Assembly (NCBI GenBank): GCA_023213395.1
Contig: CM041465.1
Location: 20,894,001 to 20,958,000, forward strand
DNA from: Cycas panzhihuaensis
Lineage: Eukaryota > Cycadophyta
Direction of reading: 5' to 3'
DNA: 64,000 nt
Made by a program: the position numbers and the translations under genes. Each line of letters opens with the position of its first letter. The first letter of the stretch is position 1. This document shows, in pieces, positions 1-9,365 of this stretch. Under the pieces are notes generated by a model. That model saw only the letters and a program-made list of their open reading frames with translations. It was not told where the DNA came from and ran no database searches.

Positions 1-971
1 TTTTGTCGTCGTTTTTCTATATGTTGCACCCAGTTCGCTAGATGTCGCGTCTCTTCCAACCGTATGAGGTCTTCCAGTCGTCGTTCCAAGGACTGGAGGT
101 CATCTAGTCGGCATTATATTGCCACTCGTAAGCTGGGTATCTCAAACTCGGTCGGAAGGATGGCTTCTGTGCCATACACAAGCTGAAATGGGGTGCATGG
201 CCCGATCTTTTGTATGTCGTCTGAAAGGCCCATAGTCTGGAAGGTAATTTCTACCAATCGATGCATCGATGTCGCATATCTTCAAGCAGTTCTCGATTAT
301 CTTATTGGAGCTTTCTGCTTGACCATTGGCTCTGGGATAGTAGGGGGTTGATTTCTGATGGCTAATCATGAAGGCAGTTGTCAATGCTTCAATTGTTTGG
401 TTGAGGAAGTGAGCACCTTGGTCCGACAATCTCAAGGGCATCTAAATCACGTGATTACCATCTCATACAGAAATCTTGCTGTACTTTCGGCATCGGCTTT
501 CCTCAATACACGTGCTTCCACCCACTTTGTCGCGTAGTCAGTTGCCACCAGAATGTATCGAGCTTTTGATCGGCGTCTTCTTTGGTTTGATCGGTCCCAC
601 AAAGTCGAGTCCCCACTTTTCGAATGGTGCCAAGGGTAGTATGGGATGCAACGGGTGGAAATCCTGTCGATTAGGTTTCCCCACTAGTTGGCAGTAGTCA
701 CATGCTTGAACCCATTTTTTAACATCGTCGAACATCGATGGCCACGTAATCCTGATGTCAAGATTTTCCGCCATGTGGCCAATTTCCCCATGTGGCCACC
801 TGCTACTCCCTCATGTGCCTGCGACATGATCTGGTTTGTCTCATGCTGTCGAACACAACGTCGCAATATGTCATCTGGCCCCAATTTGTACAACTCACCA
901 CTGATAAGCTGATATGGCTCCGCTTTTCTAATGAAATTCCTTTTCCCCGTATGATCTAGTTCTGCTGGCAC
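1..971 (-). pseudogene. pol (INT): Integrase of element A, C-terminus off the window
   Basis: Integrase inserts the DNA copy. The H2C2 zinc domain is split: QAHEGVAGGHMGK in the stretch at 684-971, then after a frameshift WVQACDYCQLVGK in the stretch at 538-774. The core starts WGLDFVGPIKP (first catalytic Asp), continues at 142-441 with LRLSDQGAHFLNQ (second Asp) and YYPRANGQAESSNK (Glu), so the D,D,E triad is readable. After another shift, the sequence below 142 reads as the coil-like C-terminal part (LERRLEDLIRLEE). The 3' LTR must lie left of base 1. Broken by at least two frameshifts. Confidence 0.9.
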
Positions 972-1154
972 CTCACCGGTCGCTAGGTATTCTGGTATGC
1001 CCTCATACCAGTCTACTAGAACTGCATCTATCTTTGAAAAATTGCGTCTAGAAAATCATCCGTATCCCGTAGCTTTTTCTCCATTTTTGATTCTCGATAG
1101 TTGATCTGGAATGATGTGCGCCTTGCCAGGTTTCACAATGATTCTGAATGAAAA

Positions 1155-1487
1155 TTATTGGAACAACATTAACCATCTGTTGATCCTTCCTCGCATAATA
1201 GGTTTATTCACCAGATACATCAAGGCTTGGTGGTCGACAAAAAACAGGAATGGATTAGATAGCAAATAATGTTGAAACTTTTGTAGTGCATAAACCATGC
1301 CAAGTGCCTCCCTCTCCGTCGTTGTATAATTCTGCTCTGCTCTCGTAAGTTTCTGACTGGCAAAATAGATTGGATGATCCATTTTATCATCACTGGGTTG
1401 GGCCAATACACATCCAATGGCGTATTGTGACGCGTCCACATGCACATGAAAGGTTTTCTTCCAATCTGGGAATCGTAATATGGGCAC
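1155..1487 (-). pseudogene. pol (RNase H): RNase H of element A
   Basis: RNase H degrades the RNA strand of the hybrid made by RT. The open stretch of 110 residues has the Ty3-type catalytic pattern: HVDASQYAIGCVLAQ (Asp18), YTTTEREALGMVYAL (Glu58) and FFVDHQALMYL (Asp85, usually TDH). It follows RT directly, after a frameshift near 1500, and precedes integrase. The three catalytic acids are present. Confidence 0.92.
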
Positions 1488-1523
1488 TGCTACTATAGCC
1501 TGCTTTAGTGTTTCGAATGCTCG

Positions 1524-2596
1524 TCACTGATCCTTAGTCCATATCCATTCAATATTCTTTTTCAGCAATTCTTCCAGAGGTCTAGATATATACGCATATC
1601 CTCTAATAAATTTTCTATAATATCTGGTTAAACCCAAAAAACCTTTTAGCTGCTTCCTCGTATTCGGTGTTGGAAAGTGTAAAATGGCAGACACTTTTCT
1701 TTGGATCTCGGCAATCCTTCTTTCTTGACTATGTGCCCCAAGAGGTTTCAAATGGTACGAAATGTACATTTTACGGATTGAGACACAGTTTATTTTCTCG
1801 ACAAGTTTGCAACATTTCTCTTAGGTTTTCCATATGATTTTTCATTAACCCGTACAATGTCCAATCGTCTAAGAATACAGCAACTTTTTCTCCAATAAAT
1901 TTATGAAAAATATTAATCACAATCTGTTGAAATGTCGCTGGTGCATTCGTAAGACTGAATGGCATTACCTTATAGGCATATGTACCCCACTCTATTACGA
2001 ATGTTGTCTTTGCCTGATCTTCTGGGGCAATCTGCACTTGATTGTACCCACTGAATCCGTCTGTGAATGAATAGATTTCATTCCCTCAAGCTACTTCAAA
2101 ATATCTTCCGTGAAAGGCAGCGGAATGGATCTTTTTTCACTTTGTTTAATTGTGCGTAATCTACACGGACTCGAATTTTCCCATTTTCTTTAGAACCACT
2201 ACTACGGGGCTCACCCGATCCACGTAGTCAATTTAAATATATATAAGGCTTCTAACATTTTGTCCAGCTCTGCTTTTACTTTTTCTTTATATTTCAAATT
2301 CATTCGATATGGTCGCTGTTTCACTGGCTTAGCGTCTTCCACGGATCAATATGATGCATTCCTATCTCCGGAGGAATACCTTTCAAATCTTTATACGACC
2401 ACGCAAACACATCACGAAATTCTTTGAACAATTGTTGAGCTTGACTCTGGTTTGGGAATCCCAATAATCTCAATTCGAATAAGCTTAGGATTTTCGAGTT
2501 GACATTAATTTCCGTTGTTTTCAACTTTGTCTTCCCCACATCTTCTACATTTTCAGTTTTGTGCCCTGGAGCATCTTCTATCTTTCTTTCTCCCAT
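1524..2596 (-). pseudogene. pol (RT): Reverse transcriptase of element A
   Basis: RT copies element RNA into DNA. Reading down the minus strand: FRDVFAWSYKDLKGIPPEIG at 2320-2450; a stretch with stops containing KPVKQRPYRMN and APVVVV (2100-2320); then FSGYNQVQIAPEDQ. Next come the palm motif VMPFSLTNAPATFQQ and the catalytic FLDDWT (both Asp kept, residues 57-58 of the stretch at 1771-2037). The thumb/connection motif GFLGLTRYYRKFIRGY is at 1524-1769. There are several stops between 2040 and 2320 and one at 1770. Family call is very firm. Confidence 0.92.
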
Positions 2597-2625
2597 GGTG
2601 AATTATGTAAATTCTGCAGGATAAT

Positions 2626-3230
2626 TCACAATTTCCTCTTCTTCACTCTGTATGGATTCTCTTTGTTTCTGATCATTAAATGTTGTTCTAGTTTTATGCT
2701 CATCATTCTAATATGTTTCAGGATTGTGTCCACTTCTTGATTTTCCGAAGTATGCCCAAAGGTTTTTATAAAAGATCCTTTTAGATTTTCCCAGGTTGTC
2801 TCTAAGTTTTGCTCCCTTCCCCGGAACCAGTCTTTTGCTACTCTTCCCAAGGTATGGTAAAAGTAGTTAGACCAATTCCGCTTAGGTATACTCCTAGATT
2901 TCCAGTTTTGTTTACACACCTGTACGTGTTTCCTAGGGTCATGTCCTACATAGAATATTGGAATGGCTAGTTGGTCTGGATGATCGAATCGTATTTGAAA
3001 CATCGTTTGCAATTCTTGCCAATTGCTAAGGGTCTTTTGGTGGGCTAAGTACCAATACCAAGCTTTCCCCCGTAAGGTTAGGATTAAATCCTGCTGCCAA
3101 TTGGTTTTGTCCCAATTTCCCTGCTCTATCCAATAATTAATGCAATGTGTTAAATGGGTAGTCCCATATAACTGTTCCCCATAGAATGGTTTAACGTAAT
3201 CCCCAATATAGGTTTGACAGCTAATTTTTT
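2626..3230 (-). pseudogene. Two extra gag (capsid-like) domains between protease and RT of element A
   Basis: Reading the minus strand from about 3230 in one frame gives two successive blocks that both look like Retrotrans_gag. Block 1 (about 3000-3200) has an HL..C...W pattern and the core LILTLRGKAWYWYLA, then W..L...F..RF. Block 2 (about 2690-2950) has H-x8-W, then YFYHTLGRVAKDWF and TTWENLKGSFIKTFG. Both keep the typical 'L-(R)G-x-A-x-x-W-(Y/F)' signature. A gag domain is normally upstream of the protease, and one is present there (5487-5813). A second pair here is unexpected. Either the element has a duplicated capsid module, or a truncated gag from another element was inserted in the same orientation. 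No LTR or target duplication is visible at the edges. Confidence 0.65.
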
Positions 3231-3244
3231 CTGGAATAGTGATT

Positions 3245-3553
3245 TTATTTCCTAGACTGCACTACTAGAAGTACTTGCCAGCAATCCTCCTTCCATTTCC
3301 CTAGTTTTGGCGCCAATGGTTGGAAGAGATTTATGGGCAGGTGTACCTCTAAGGAAGAAGAGGAGGGAATATTACTTCCTTCCTCGGGTTGTATAAAAGG
3401 GGGGGGTAGGGAATCTACCTCAGGACCCACACCTGAAGTAGATGGGATGTTAGGGTTACTACTAACTAGAAAAAAACTACGAAAATTACTAGATAAACTA
3501 AGGGTTGGTTGGTCTAGGTTATTATCCATTTCCAAATGATCATTGGTCAGCAT
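3245..3553 (-). pseudogene. Ser/Pro-rich linker ORF of element A, unknown function
   Basis: A 102-residue open stretch rich in Ser, Pro and Asn, without a recognisable domain. It lies between the protease and the two extra gag-like domains. About 300 bp upstream on the minus strand a conserved-looking acidic stretch (around 3600-3760) reads through with one frameshift. It could be a linker or the N-terminal part of the extra gag-like protein that follows in another frame. No function can be assigned. Confidence 0.5.
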
Positions 3554-3899
3554 ATATTCAAAAGAATTTAAATTATCATCAATGTTTACAGAATCGATTT
3601 AGATAAAAAATTACATCTGAAAGAAGAAGAGTTTACTTCATATGCATCCTGAAGCCAATAATCCACGAACCTCATACCGTGTTTGTCATCCGAAGAGTTG
3701 TATATTTCTTGAGATCCGTTGGTTTTCATCTTGATCTTTGCTTTGACGTGGTGGGCTCTTATGTCATGTGAAAGATGTGTTCTTCCTCATTGGAAGAAAA
3801 TGTTGTCTTTGATTCTTGTTGTCTTTGGATCCTTAAATGCGGGATTACTTCAATCGAACTTCTTCCGGATTGGTAGCACTACTTTGTTGTTCTTGTCGA

Positions 3900-4621
3900 T
3901 AAAGTGAAGGTTACCTTTTCCCATTCAAGGCATTGTGTTTTGTATAACCATGGCCTTCCTAATAACGGGTAGGGGTGGTTCCTTTTTCCATTTCCACTAT
4001 CGTGAAGTCAACTCTTACCACTATCCCTGCCACGTCTACTTTTATATTGGCCAATCTACCCATGGGTCATACCAGCGACTCATTGGCCAACTTCAGCGAG
4101 TAGGTTGCTGCCTCCAGCTTCGGGCTTCCCAATTTACGCCATGTTGCAGCTGGTAACACATTTACCGCTGCACCTCCATCCACAATGACTCGAGGAAATG
4201 TTTCTCCCAATACGGACATGGTTACCATTGGATCCATGTCAAACGATGGTATAACTTGTTTCGAACTTTTAGTAATTCCTCTTTGCAACACACCTCCTTT
4301 AATCCAATCAATAACCTGAGACAGAGGAATAGTTAACTGCAACTGCTTCACTAGATTCTCCATTAGTAACAACATTCTGGGAATATCTTCGGCTGGTAAT
4401 CCTTTAAATAACTCCTCCATTTGCACCATTTGGGGTTTTGTCGTCGATTCCTCTGGTAGTTTTTCTGGATCTTTTGGTTTGTTTTTCCGAACATAAACAT
4501 TTTTTGTTTCTGGTTTACCCATTGGTAGTATATTTTCATCCCGAACTAACCCATCCAACACTTGTTTCACTTGTTTATACCGATCCATTTTTGTTGGGGG
4601 GTTTGGATATCCTTCATCCAC
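3900..4621 (-). pseudogene. pro: Aspartic protease of element A
   Basis: Retroviral-type aspartic protease, which cuts the gag-pol polyprotein. In the 184-residue open stretch at 4067-4621 the active site is VIVDGGAAVNVLP, with Asp at residue 148; DGG replaces the usual D-S/T-G, as in Tat/Athila-type plant elements. After a stop at 4067 the same domain continues, with a frameshift, to the C-terminal motif LLGRPWLYKTQ near 3938-3966. The first 100 residues are a Lys/Glu-rich linker. The catalytic Asp is retained but stop and frameshift break the protein. Confident family call. Confidence 0.85.
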
Positions 4622-4758
4622 TTTCTCTTTCTGTTTATTTTGTAATTTCGCATTCTTCGCTTACGCACAATCGTCATTAGATTAGTTGCCTTCGCTTTAC
4701 CCTTGCAATCTTACATTTTGTGGTCGCTTGGGCCCACAGTTACCTGTCTGAATGGCTT

Positions 4759-5181
4759 TTATTCGTATTCTAACTTCATCGGACATTCAGACTTCCAGTG
4801 TCCAAACTGTAGGCAGATGAGGCATCTTCCCATCGGCTGTTTCTTCCTCGAGGGCTCTGGTGCGTCCCTCGTTGTATACACGTTCCGAGGTGGGTTGCCT
4901 CTTCCCTGACCTCGACCTCTAAAGGCTTTTCCCTTGGAATTGTAGAAACAATCCCTAGTTGTGTGGGTATCAACCTCACATATGTGGCACCACTTCTCTT
5001 GTTGGTGCGCCGCACCGTTTTTTAAATTCAACTCACATTCCCGAGTGGTATGTGAGTTTTCTTCACAAATATGACACCACTTAGTCACCCTTCCCGTGTG
5101 CTCTTTCTTCTTCGGTGTCTCTTCTTCTTCCTGATTATTTCTGATTTTCAATCGGGCTACCTCTTTCCTCAGTGCCTCCAA
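4759..5181 (-). pseudogene. gag: gag C-terminus of element A with three CCHC zinc knuckles
   Basis: A 140-residue open stretch encodes three perfect C-x2-C-x4-H-x4-C zinc knuckles. They are CHICEENSHTTREC (residues 36-49), CHICEVDTHTTRDC (65-78) and CLICLQFGHWKSEC (120-133). An RG-rich stretch (about residues 86-99) sits between the second and third. Zinc knuckles bind the element RNA during packaging. Most plant gag proteins carry one or two, so three, with the first two nearly identical, suggest internal duplication. It lies between the capsid block and the protease and is probably the end of the same gag protein, now out of frame with it. Confidence 0.85.
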
Positions 5182-5486
5182 TTCAGATTCCTCTTCTGCT
5201 ACCCCTACCTAACAGAAGGGTCAATTGTACTGATTCTGTTTCAGCTCTCTGATCTCATCTTGCAATCTTAACAGCAAGGAATCTTGTCCTCCTGCTTGGG
5301 CATCCATTTCCATCTCGAAATCTAATGCCAGATCCTAGGCATTCTTGAATGACTTTAGCGGATGAGTATGCATCATAGCTCGCAACTTCTCATTTAGCCC
5401 TCTCACGAAGTAATTCTTCATGTTATGATCTGTGATCATCTCGTTGATCATACTTGCTGCAATAATCTTCATTCGGCTAATGTAAG

Positions 5487-6431
5487 TTAGGGGATTCCCG
5501 ACCTCTGCCTGATTTCTCGCAATGCGATTTCCACAGCTTCATTACTCTGAAACTTTTGAAATCTCTCCTCAAACGCTTTCTTAATCTTCCCCCATGGCTC
5601 ATTTTTGTTTATTTCCTTGTACCAAGCCAAGGGTACTCCTCTCAGTGTACAAGCGAAATGTGCTTTTATTTCATCTTCATCCGTAATCTTTTTGACATTA
5701 ATAAGGTTTTGAAACAAATACACATGCTCTGCTGCGTCTGAAGTATCATTAAAGGTTAGTTTCCCAAAGTCTCTGTAATCGTCCATTTTGGGAGATTGCA
5801 ACTTTCCCCACACAGTGGTGATCTTTCCCTCCTTCGTCCTTTGGGGATACCTTTGGGAGTAACTACCGCTGCACTATCCTTTCCAAACAACGGATTTTTG
5901 AATGGAGTTTTTATGTGTATTGGTTCCACTACACCTGGAACTTGTATCGTTAATGGTGTTACCGTAATGTAAGATTGATCCGATCCCTTCCGTCGAATCT
6001 TCAAACAAATTGTCTCGTTAGCTTATTTTCCCAATATGTCGAGGGACCTTCCTCGCCTTCTTATCAACATCACCTAGGTCCTTGATTTGTCCTCCACTGG
6101 TATACTTCCCTCTGTTAGGATCTCTTTATGTTTTTCATCCACTGATGGCTTCCCTTTAATCTCCGGGCTAAACAAATCATCTCTAATTGGGGTGGTGTCA
6201 ATACCATCGTTCACCATTGATTTCCTCTTCCTGGCGTGTCTGGGTTCCACTTGCCTCGGATCCTTCAGCAATTTGTCCCTTAGTCTCGTTGTTTTGCGAA
6301 CTTAACCTCCTCGCCCTTCTGAGTTTTGCTTCTTTTGACCATCTCAGTGCCCTTTGTCTACTAGTCTCCTTTTCCTTAGGTGAAGTATCCTTCTGGGGCT
6401 CTTCCGACCTTGAAGGCCTTTTAGGTGGCAT
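5487..6431 (-). pseudogene. gag: gag (capsid) of element A, frameshifted
   Basis: Gag forms the particle that packages element RNA. The likely start is the ATG at 6431, about 145 bp inside the LTR; the protein begins MPPKRPSRSEE and is very basic and charged. The frame then shifts: blocks at 6198-6431, 6074-6271, 5756-6004 and 5487-5813 lie in different frames. The last block is a recognisable Retrotrans_gag domain, with the core TLRGVPLAWYKEI and the following W-x-K-I-K-K-A-F-E-E-R-F pattern. Zinc knuckles follow at 4759-5181. At least three frameshifts make this a pseudogene. The family call for the capsid core is firm; the N-terminal part is assigned by position. Confidence 0.8.
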
Positions 6432-6557
6432 TGGAAGGTCCCACAGCTCTGGGTGGCTTAGTTACAGCCCGCCATCACGCTGGCAGCTAGGGTCCTCTGC
6501 CCTTTACACATTCTTTTTCCTCTTGAGACCCCTAGGTCCTGTCCCTCCTCAATGCAG

Positions 6558-6575
6558 GCGTAGGCAGCGGAACCA
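6558..6575 (-). promoter_or_regulatory. Primer binding site of element A
   Basis: TGGTTCCGCTGCCTACGC starts two bases inside the LTR end and begins with TGG, the complement of a tRNA 3' CCA end. The pattern resembles the TGGCGCCGTTGCC site of many plant gypsy elements but differs from the initiator-Met site used by elements C, I and J. The tRNA cannot be named from memory with certainty. Confidence 0.65.
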
Positions 6576-6576
6576 A

Positions 6577-7416
6577 TGTTGACTTATAGATTCCACGCCC
6601 TTGTGGAATCGGTGCACTGTCAAGGTTACAGTAGCTATAGTCTAGTTTTAGGACCATCAACATGGTTATACATTCCACATACATTCCATATAAAATTCAC
6701 GAGAATGGTACACGGAAGATGCAATCAATACATACTTGAGAAATCATCATCACACACCAAGAATACACCAATTTCCACGTAACTCTTTCTTTTATTAATT
6801 CAACAGTTCAATTACACAAGGGCTGGAATGCATTCTGAGCATTCCGGTGACATCTGATCCTTTTGTACATATGCATACCCAGATGGTACTTATCACATAT
6901 CCATGCTCCAATCGGCTGTCATGCGTACTGTCTCCTATACTCTTGCGTACCCTTGATATCTGGCTCTCACCCTAACCAGGTGAATCATGTGTACCTCCTT
7001 AAGTACTCATGTTGGTACCTTTTGGCTGAAGGGTTATGACTGTCTATCATAACCGTACCCCTTCAGTCATGCGTACCTCTTCAATTAATGTGTACCTCTT
7101 CAATTAATGTGTACCTCTTCACTTAATCACTTTGTTTGTTCTTAATTAATTATTCCTTTGGGTCCGTACGTACGTCTGGCACCTCCCCAGGTCTTCACTG
7201 ATCCCCTAGAGTCATGCGTACCACCGCCGTTTGATTCCGTTCTGCCGGTACATTCACATCATGCGTGCATTCGTGCGCACCGCCATACGTGCAGGCGCTC
7301 ATTTTTCTACCGTTTTGCCTCGTGCGTACCTCCGTATGGTCCGTACCTACACAACTCGGGTTCTCTGACCTACCTCTGGTCCTCACACAGCCATTGAGTC
7401 AATTTTAATGCCAACA
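6577..7416 (-). repeat. 5' LTR of element A (840 bp)
   Basis: In element orientation the LTR runs from TGTTGGCATTAAAATTGAC at 7416 to ...AAGTCAACA at 6577, with 5-bp inverted ends TGTTG/CAACA. The primer site follows directly and the gag start lies about 145 bp inside. The right-hand end at 7416 marks the junction with element B. The partner LTR is outside the window, so target duplication and LTR identity cannot be checked. It contains a 19-bp tandem repeat and many GTACC motifs (separate entry). Confidence 0.85.
7053..7127. repeat. 19-bp tandem repeat inside LTR A
   Basis: Three near-identical 19-bp units, gcgtacctcttcaattaat (7071-7089), gtgtacctcttcaattaat (7090-7108) and gtgtacctcttcacttaat (7109-7127), preceded by a diverged 18-bp unit at 7053-7070. 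The core GTACC also recurs through 6900-7360. Such arrays in LTRs often act as enhancer repeats; that role here is inference. Confidence 0.85.
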
Positions 7417-7468
7417 CTTCCCAACCCTCTTTAGAGTCATATAGACCTATTTATTAGACCTCTCATAC

Positions 7469-8600
7469 CATGCCACCTAAAGGTGGGAATACTCAAACTT
7501 CTTAGGGAAGGAAGGCAATACCTACCCTTGAGAAGAAGTAGTGTTTCATGCATGGGGATTGCCTCCATGAGGACTCATAATGTTGGATGTTGTATCCTAA
7601 GCTTGTGCCACATCACGATGCCTCTTCCAAAAAGGCTTCCAAGCCTAATTTAGACCAACTTGTTCATAGGGATCCTATCCCTAAGCATGAGGAATAAGAT
7701 CAATCCACTCAAAATAGGAGGGTGAGGAATAAGGGGTAATTCCCTAATCCTTCCTTTGACTAAGCAAAGGAGAAGGTGTCAAGGGAGTCATCCTCTACGC
7801 TAGGCCATAGATCTCAACATCCCTCATCCTCTCAACCCAAAAAACAAGGGGAAGAGAGTGACTCAAATACTTGAAGCCACCCCCATATACCCAATTATAA
7901 GGTCTCAAGCAATAAAGGAGGTGGTTAAAGCATCCACCTCTCAATAGAACCCATTTATAGGTAATTTGCCTATAGAGATCCCTATTATCTCCAAGACTAT
8001 TCCTATTTACCTAAGACACTATGATTTTCAAAGAGCACTCTCCCAACCCACTAGGAAGGGGAAGACCTTTTCAATTATCAAAGAACTCCACACTGTAACT
8101 ACAAGTATGTCAAAGATGGATGTCCTAAAGAGTTACCTTGAGTAACGAACCCTTCTCTTGGAGGCTTTTGGCCAAAAGGATATCTTAGTCTACTAGTAGG
8201 TAATACCTCAATTGGGGAATCCCTCATTACTTTTGACTTTATAGATCTCCCTTTGGCTAGTGAATGTTGATGGCACTATCCTTTTACTAGTACTATAGAT
8301 ACCCCAAACTTTACTCTGAAGAGGATAATTATAGATAATAGTTTGTTAGTTAATGTTGCCTATGCACATCATAAAGGAGCTATAGATAGAGGCCCTTGAG
8401 CTAGTCCTATGGAGGTGCCAAGGCTACGTGGTAATAAGAAGGCACCTTCAAGAACAATATCAATTCCCCTTACCATAGAGGATAACATTATCCAAATAGA
8501 TATTATAGTCCTTGATATAGACATTGACTACAACCTTTTATTAAGACATCCATGGCTTGACCAAATGGGAGTTACCTATTCCTCCAAATGGGGGTAAATT
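7469..8600 (+). pseudogene. gag/pro: gag remnant and protease of element B
   Basis: A gag-like start MPPKGGNTQ at 7469 is followed by about 750 bp broken by many stops. From about 8320 the aspartic protease is readable. The active-site region is IIIDNSLLVNV (D-N-S where a D-x-G is expected). At 8409-8597 an open stretch of 62 residues ends with IDYNLLLRHPWLDQMG, matching the DYNLLLGRPW motif of gypsy proteases. Gag looks too short for a full one, so an internal deletion is likely. The protease call is firm, the gag call weak. Confidence 0.7.
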
Positions 8601-9365
8601 AAAATTTTCCATAAAGGGCAAATGAAAGTTATCCTTTGGGAGCCTCCTCATGGTCAACTACCCAACCAACCCTGTTAAGTGATCTTTGGGTCAATCAATA
8701 AGGTTGAGGATCCATCCAACCCATTGGTCACTTGTTCTACTAGTGTTTAAAACACCCAATAAGGGGAGAAGACATCCTTCCCCATCTAACCTAATCTGTT
8801 TCAACCCCATTGGTGTTGGAAGTTATGGGTATCTCACCATTATGAGCAATCAAGAGTGATGATTATAAGGATCCTCCTTCTCCTATATCCCTTCTTAATA
8901 TATAGAGGGGGAATACCTCTTACTCTTCTTAATGTTCTACATCCTAACCTAGGATACAACATGAGGATAGTGGTGGTGCTAAGTTTATCCCTAGTAAGAT
9001 GATGGTGTTCTAGGAGTGGGTCCTCAGCAAGGCTACCAAAAAGATGGTTTAGGGCTTGGAGAAGATCTAATATGAAGCTCAAAAGAGACCTAAAAGACCA
9101 TTTTTACTTAACTCCTAATAAGCAGTCTTTTCCTAGTAGTGTTGTCTACCTTAGTGAGAGTGGGTATGATGAAAGGTGTGGGTGTGAAACAGGGTGATAA
9201 AATCCACCAACCTACATAACTTGATGAAGGAGTTCTATGTTTAGAGTCTTACTTATAATATTCTCAAGATCCTTCTTAGGGACTCCTCTCTTATAATCAG
9301 TTTAACTTTTCAAGTTTTACTAAGATGTAGGAGAGGGTAAGTTAATGGAAACAATAGTTTATCTT
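8601..9365 (+). other. Protease-RT spacer of element B, decayed
   Basis: Plus-strand text continues with many stops. Around 8990-9110 it has the spacing of a G-patch-like stretch often seen after the protease in plant gypsy elements, but too degraded to name. No other feature is seen. The gypsy sequence seems to stop near 9330-9365, where an AT-rich noncoding block begins. Confidence 0.35.

Larger units (their letters stand above)
1..7416 (-). mobile_element. Element A: partial Ty3/gypsy (Tat-like) retrotransposon, 3' end off window
   Basis: On the minus strand the order is 5' LTR, primer site, gag, zinc knuckles, protease, extra gag-like domains, RT, RNase H, integrase, running off the left edge. 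Integrase after RNase H places it in Ty3/gypsy. The pre-RT motif DVFAWSY, the DGG protease active site and the RT motif FLDDW resemble the plant Tat/Athila side of gypsy. Domains lie in several frames separated by frameshifts and stops, so the copy is inactive, but conservation is higher than anywhere else in the window. CpG, CAG and CTG are common here and rare to its right, which suggests a younger insertion. Lineage within gypsy is inference from motifs. Confidence 0.9.

Noticed and set aside
6187-6582. 131-residue plus-strand open stretch
   Set aside because: It is the reverse strand of the gag start of element A and shows no recognisable domain.
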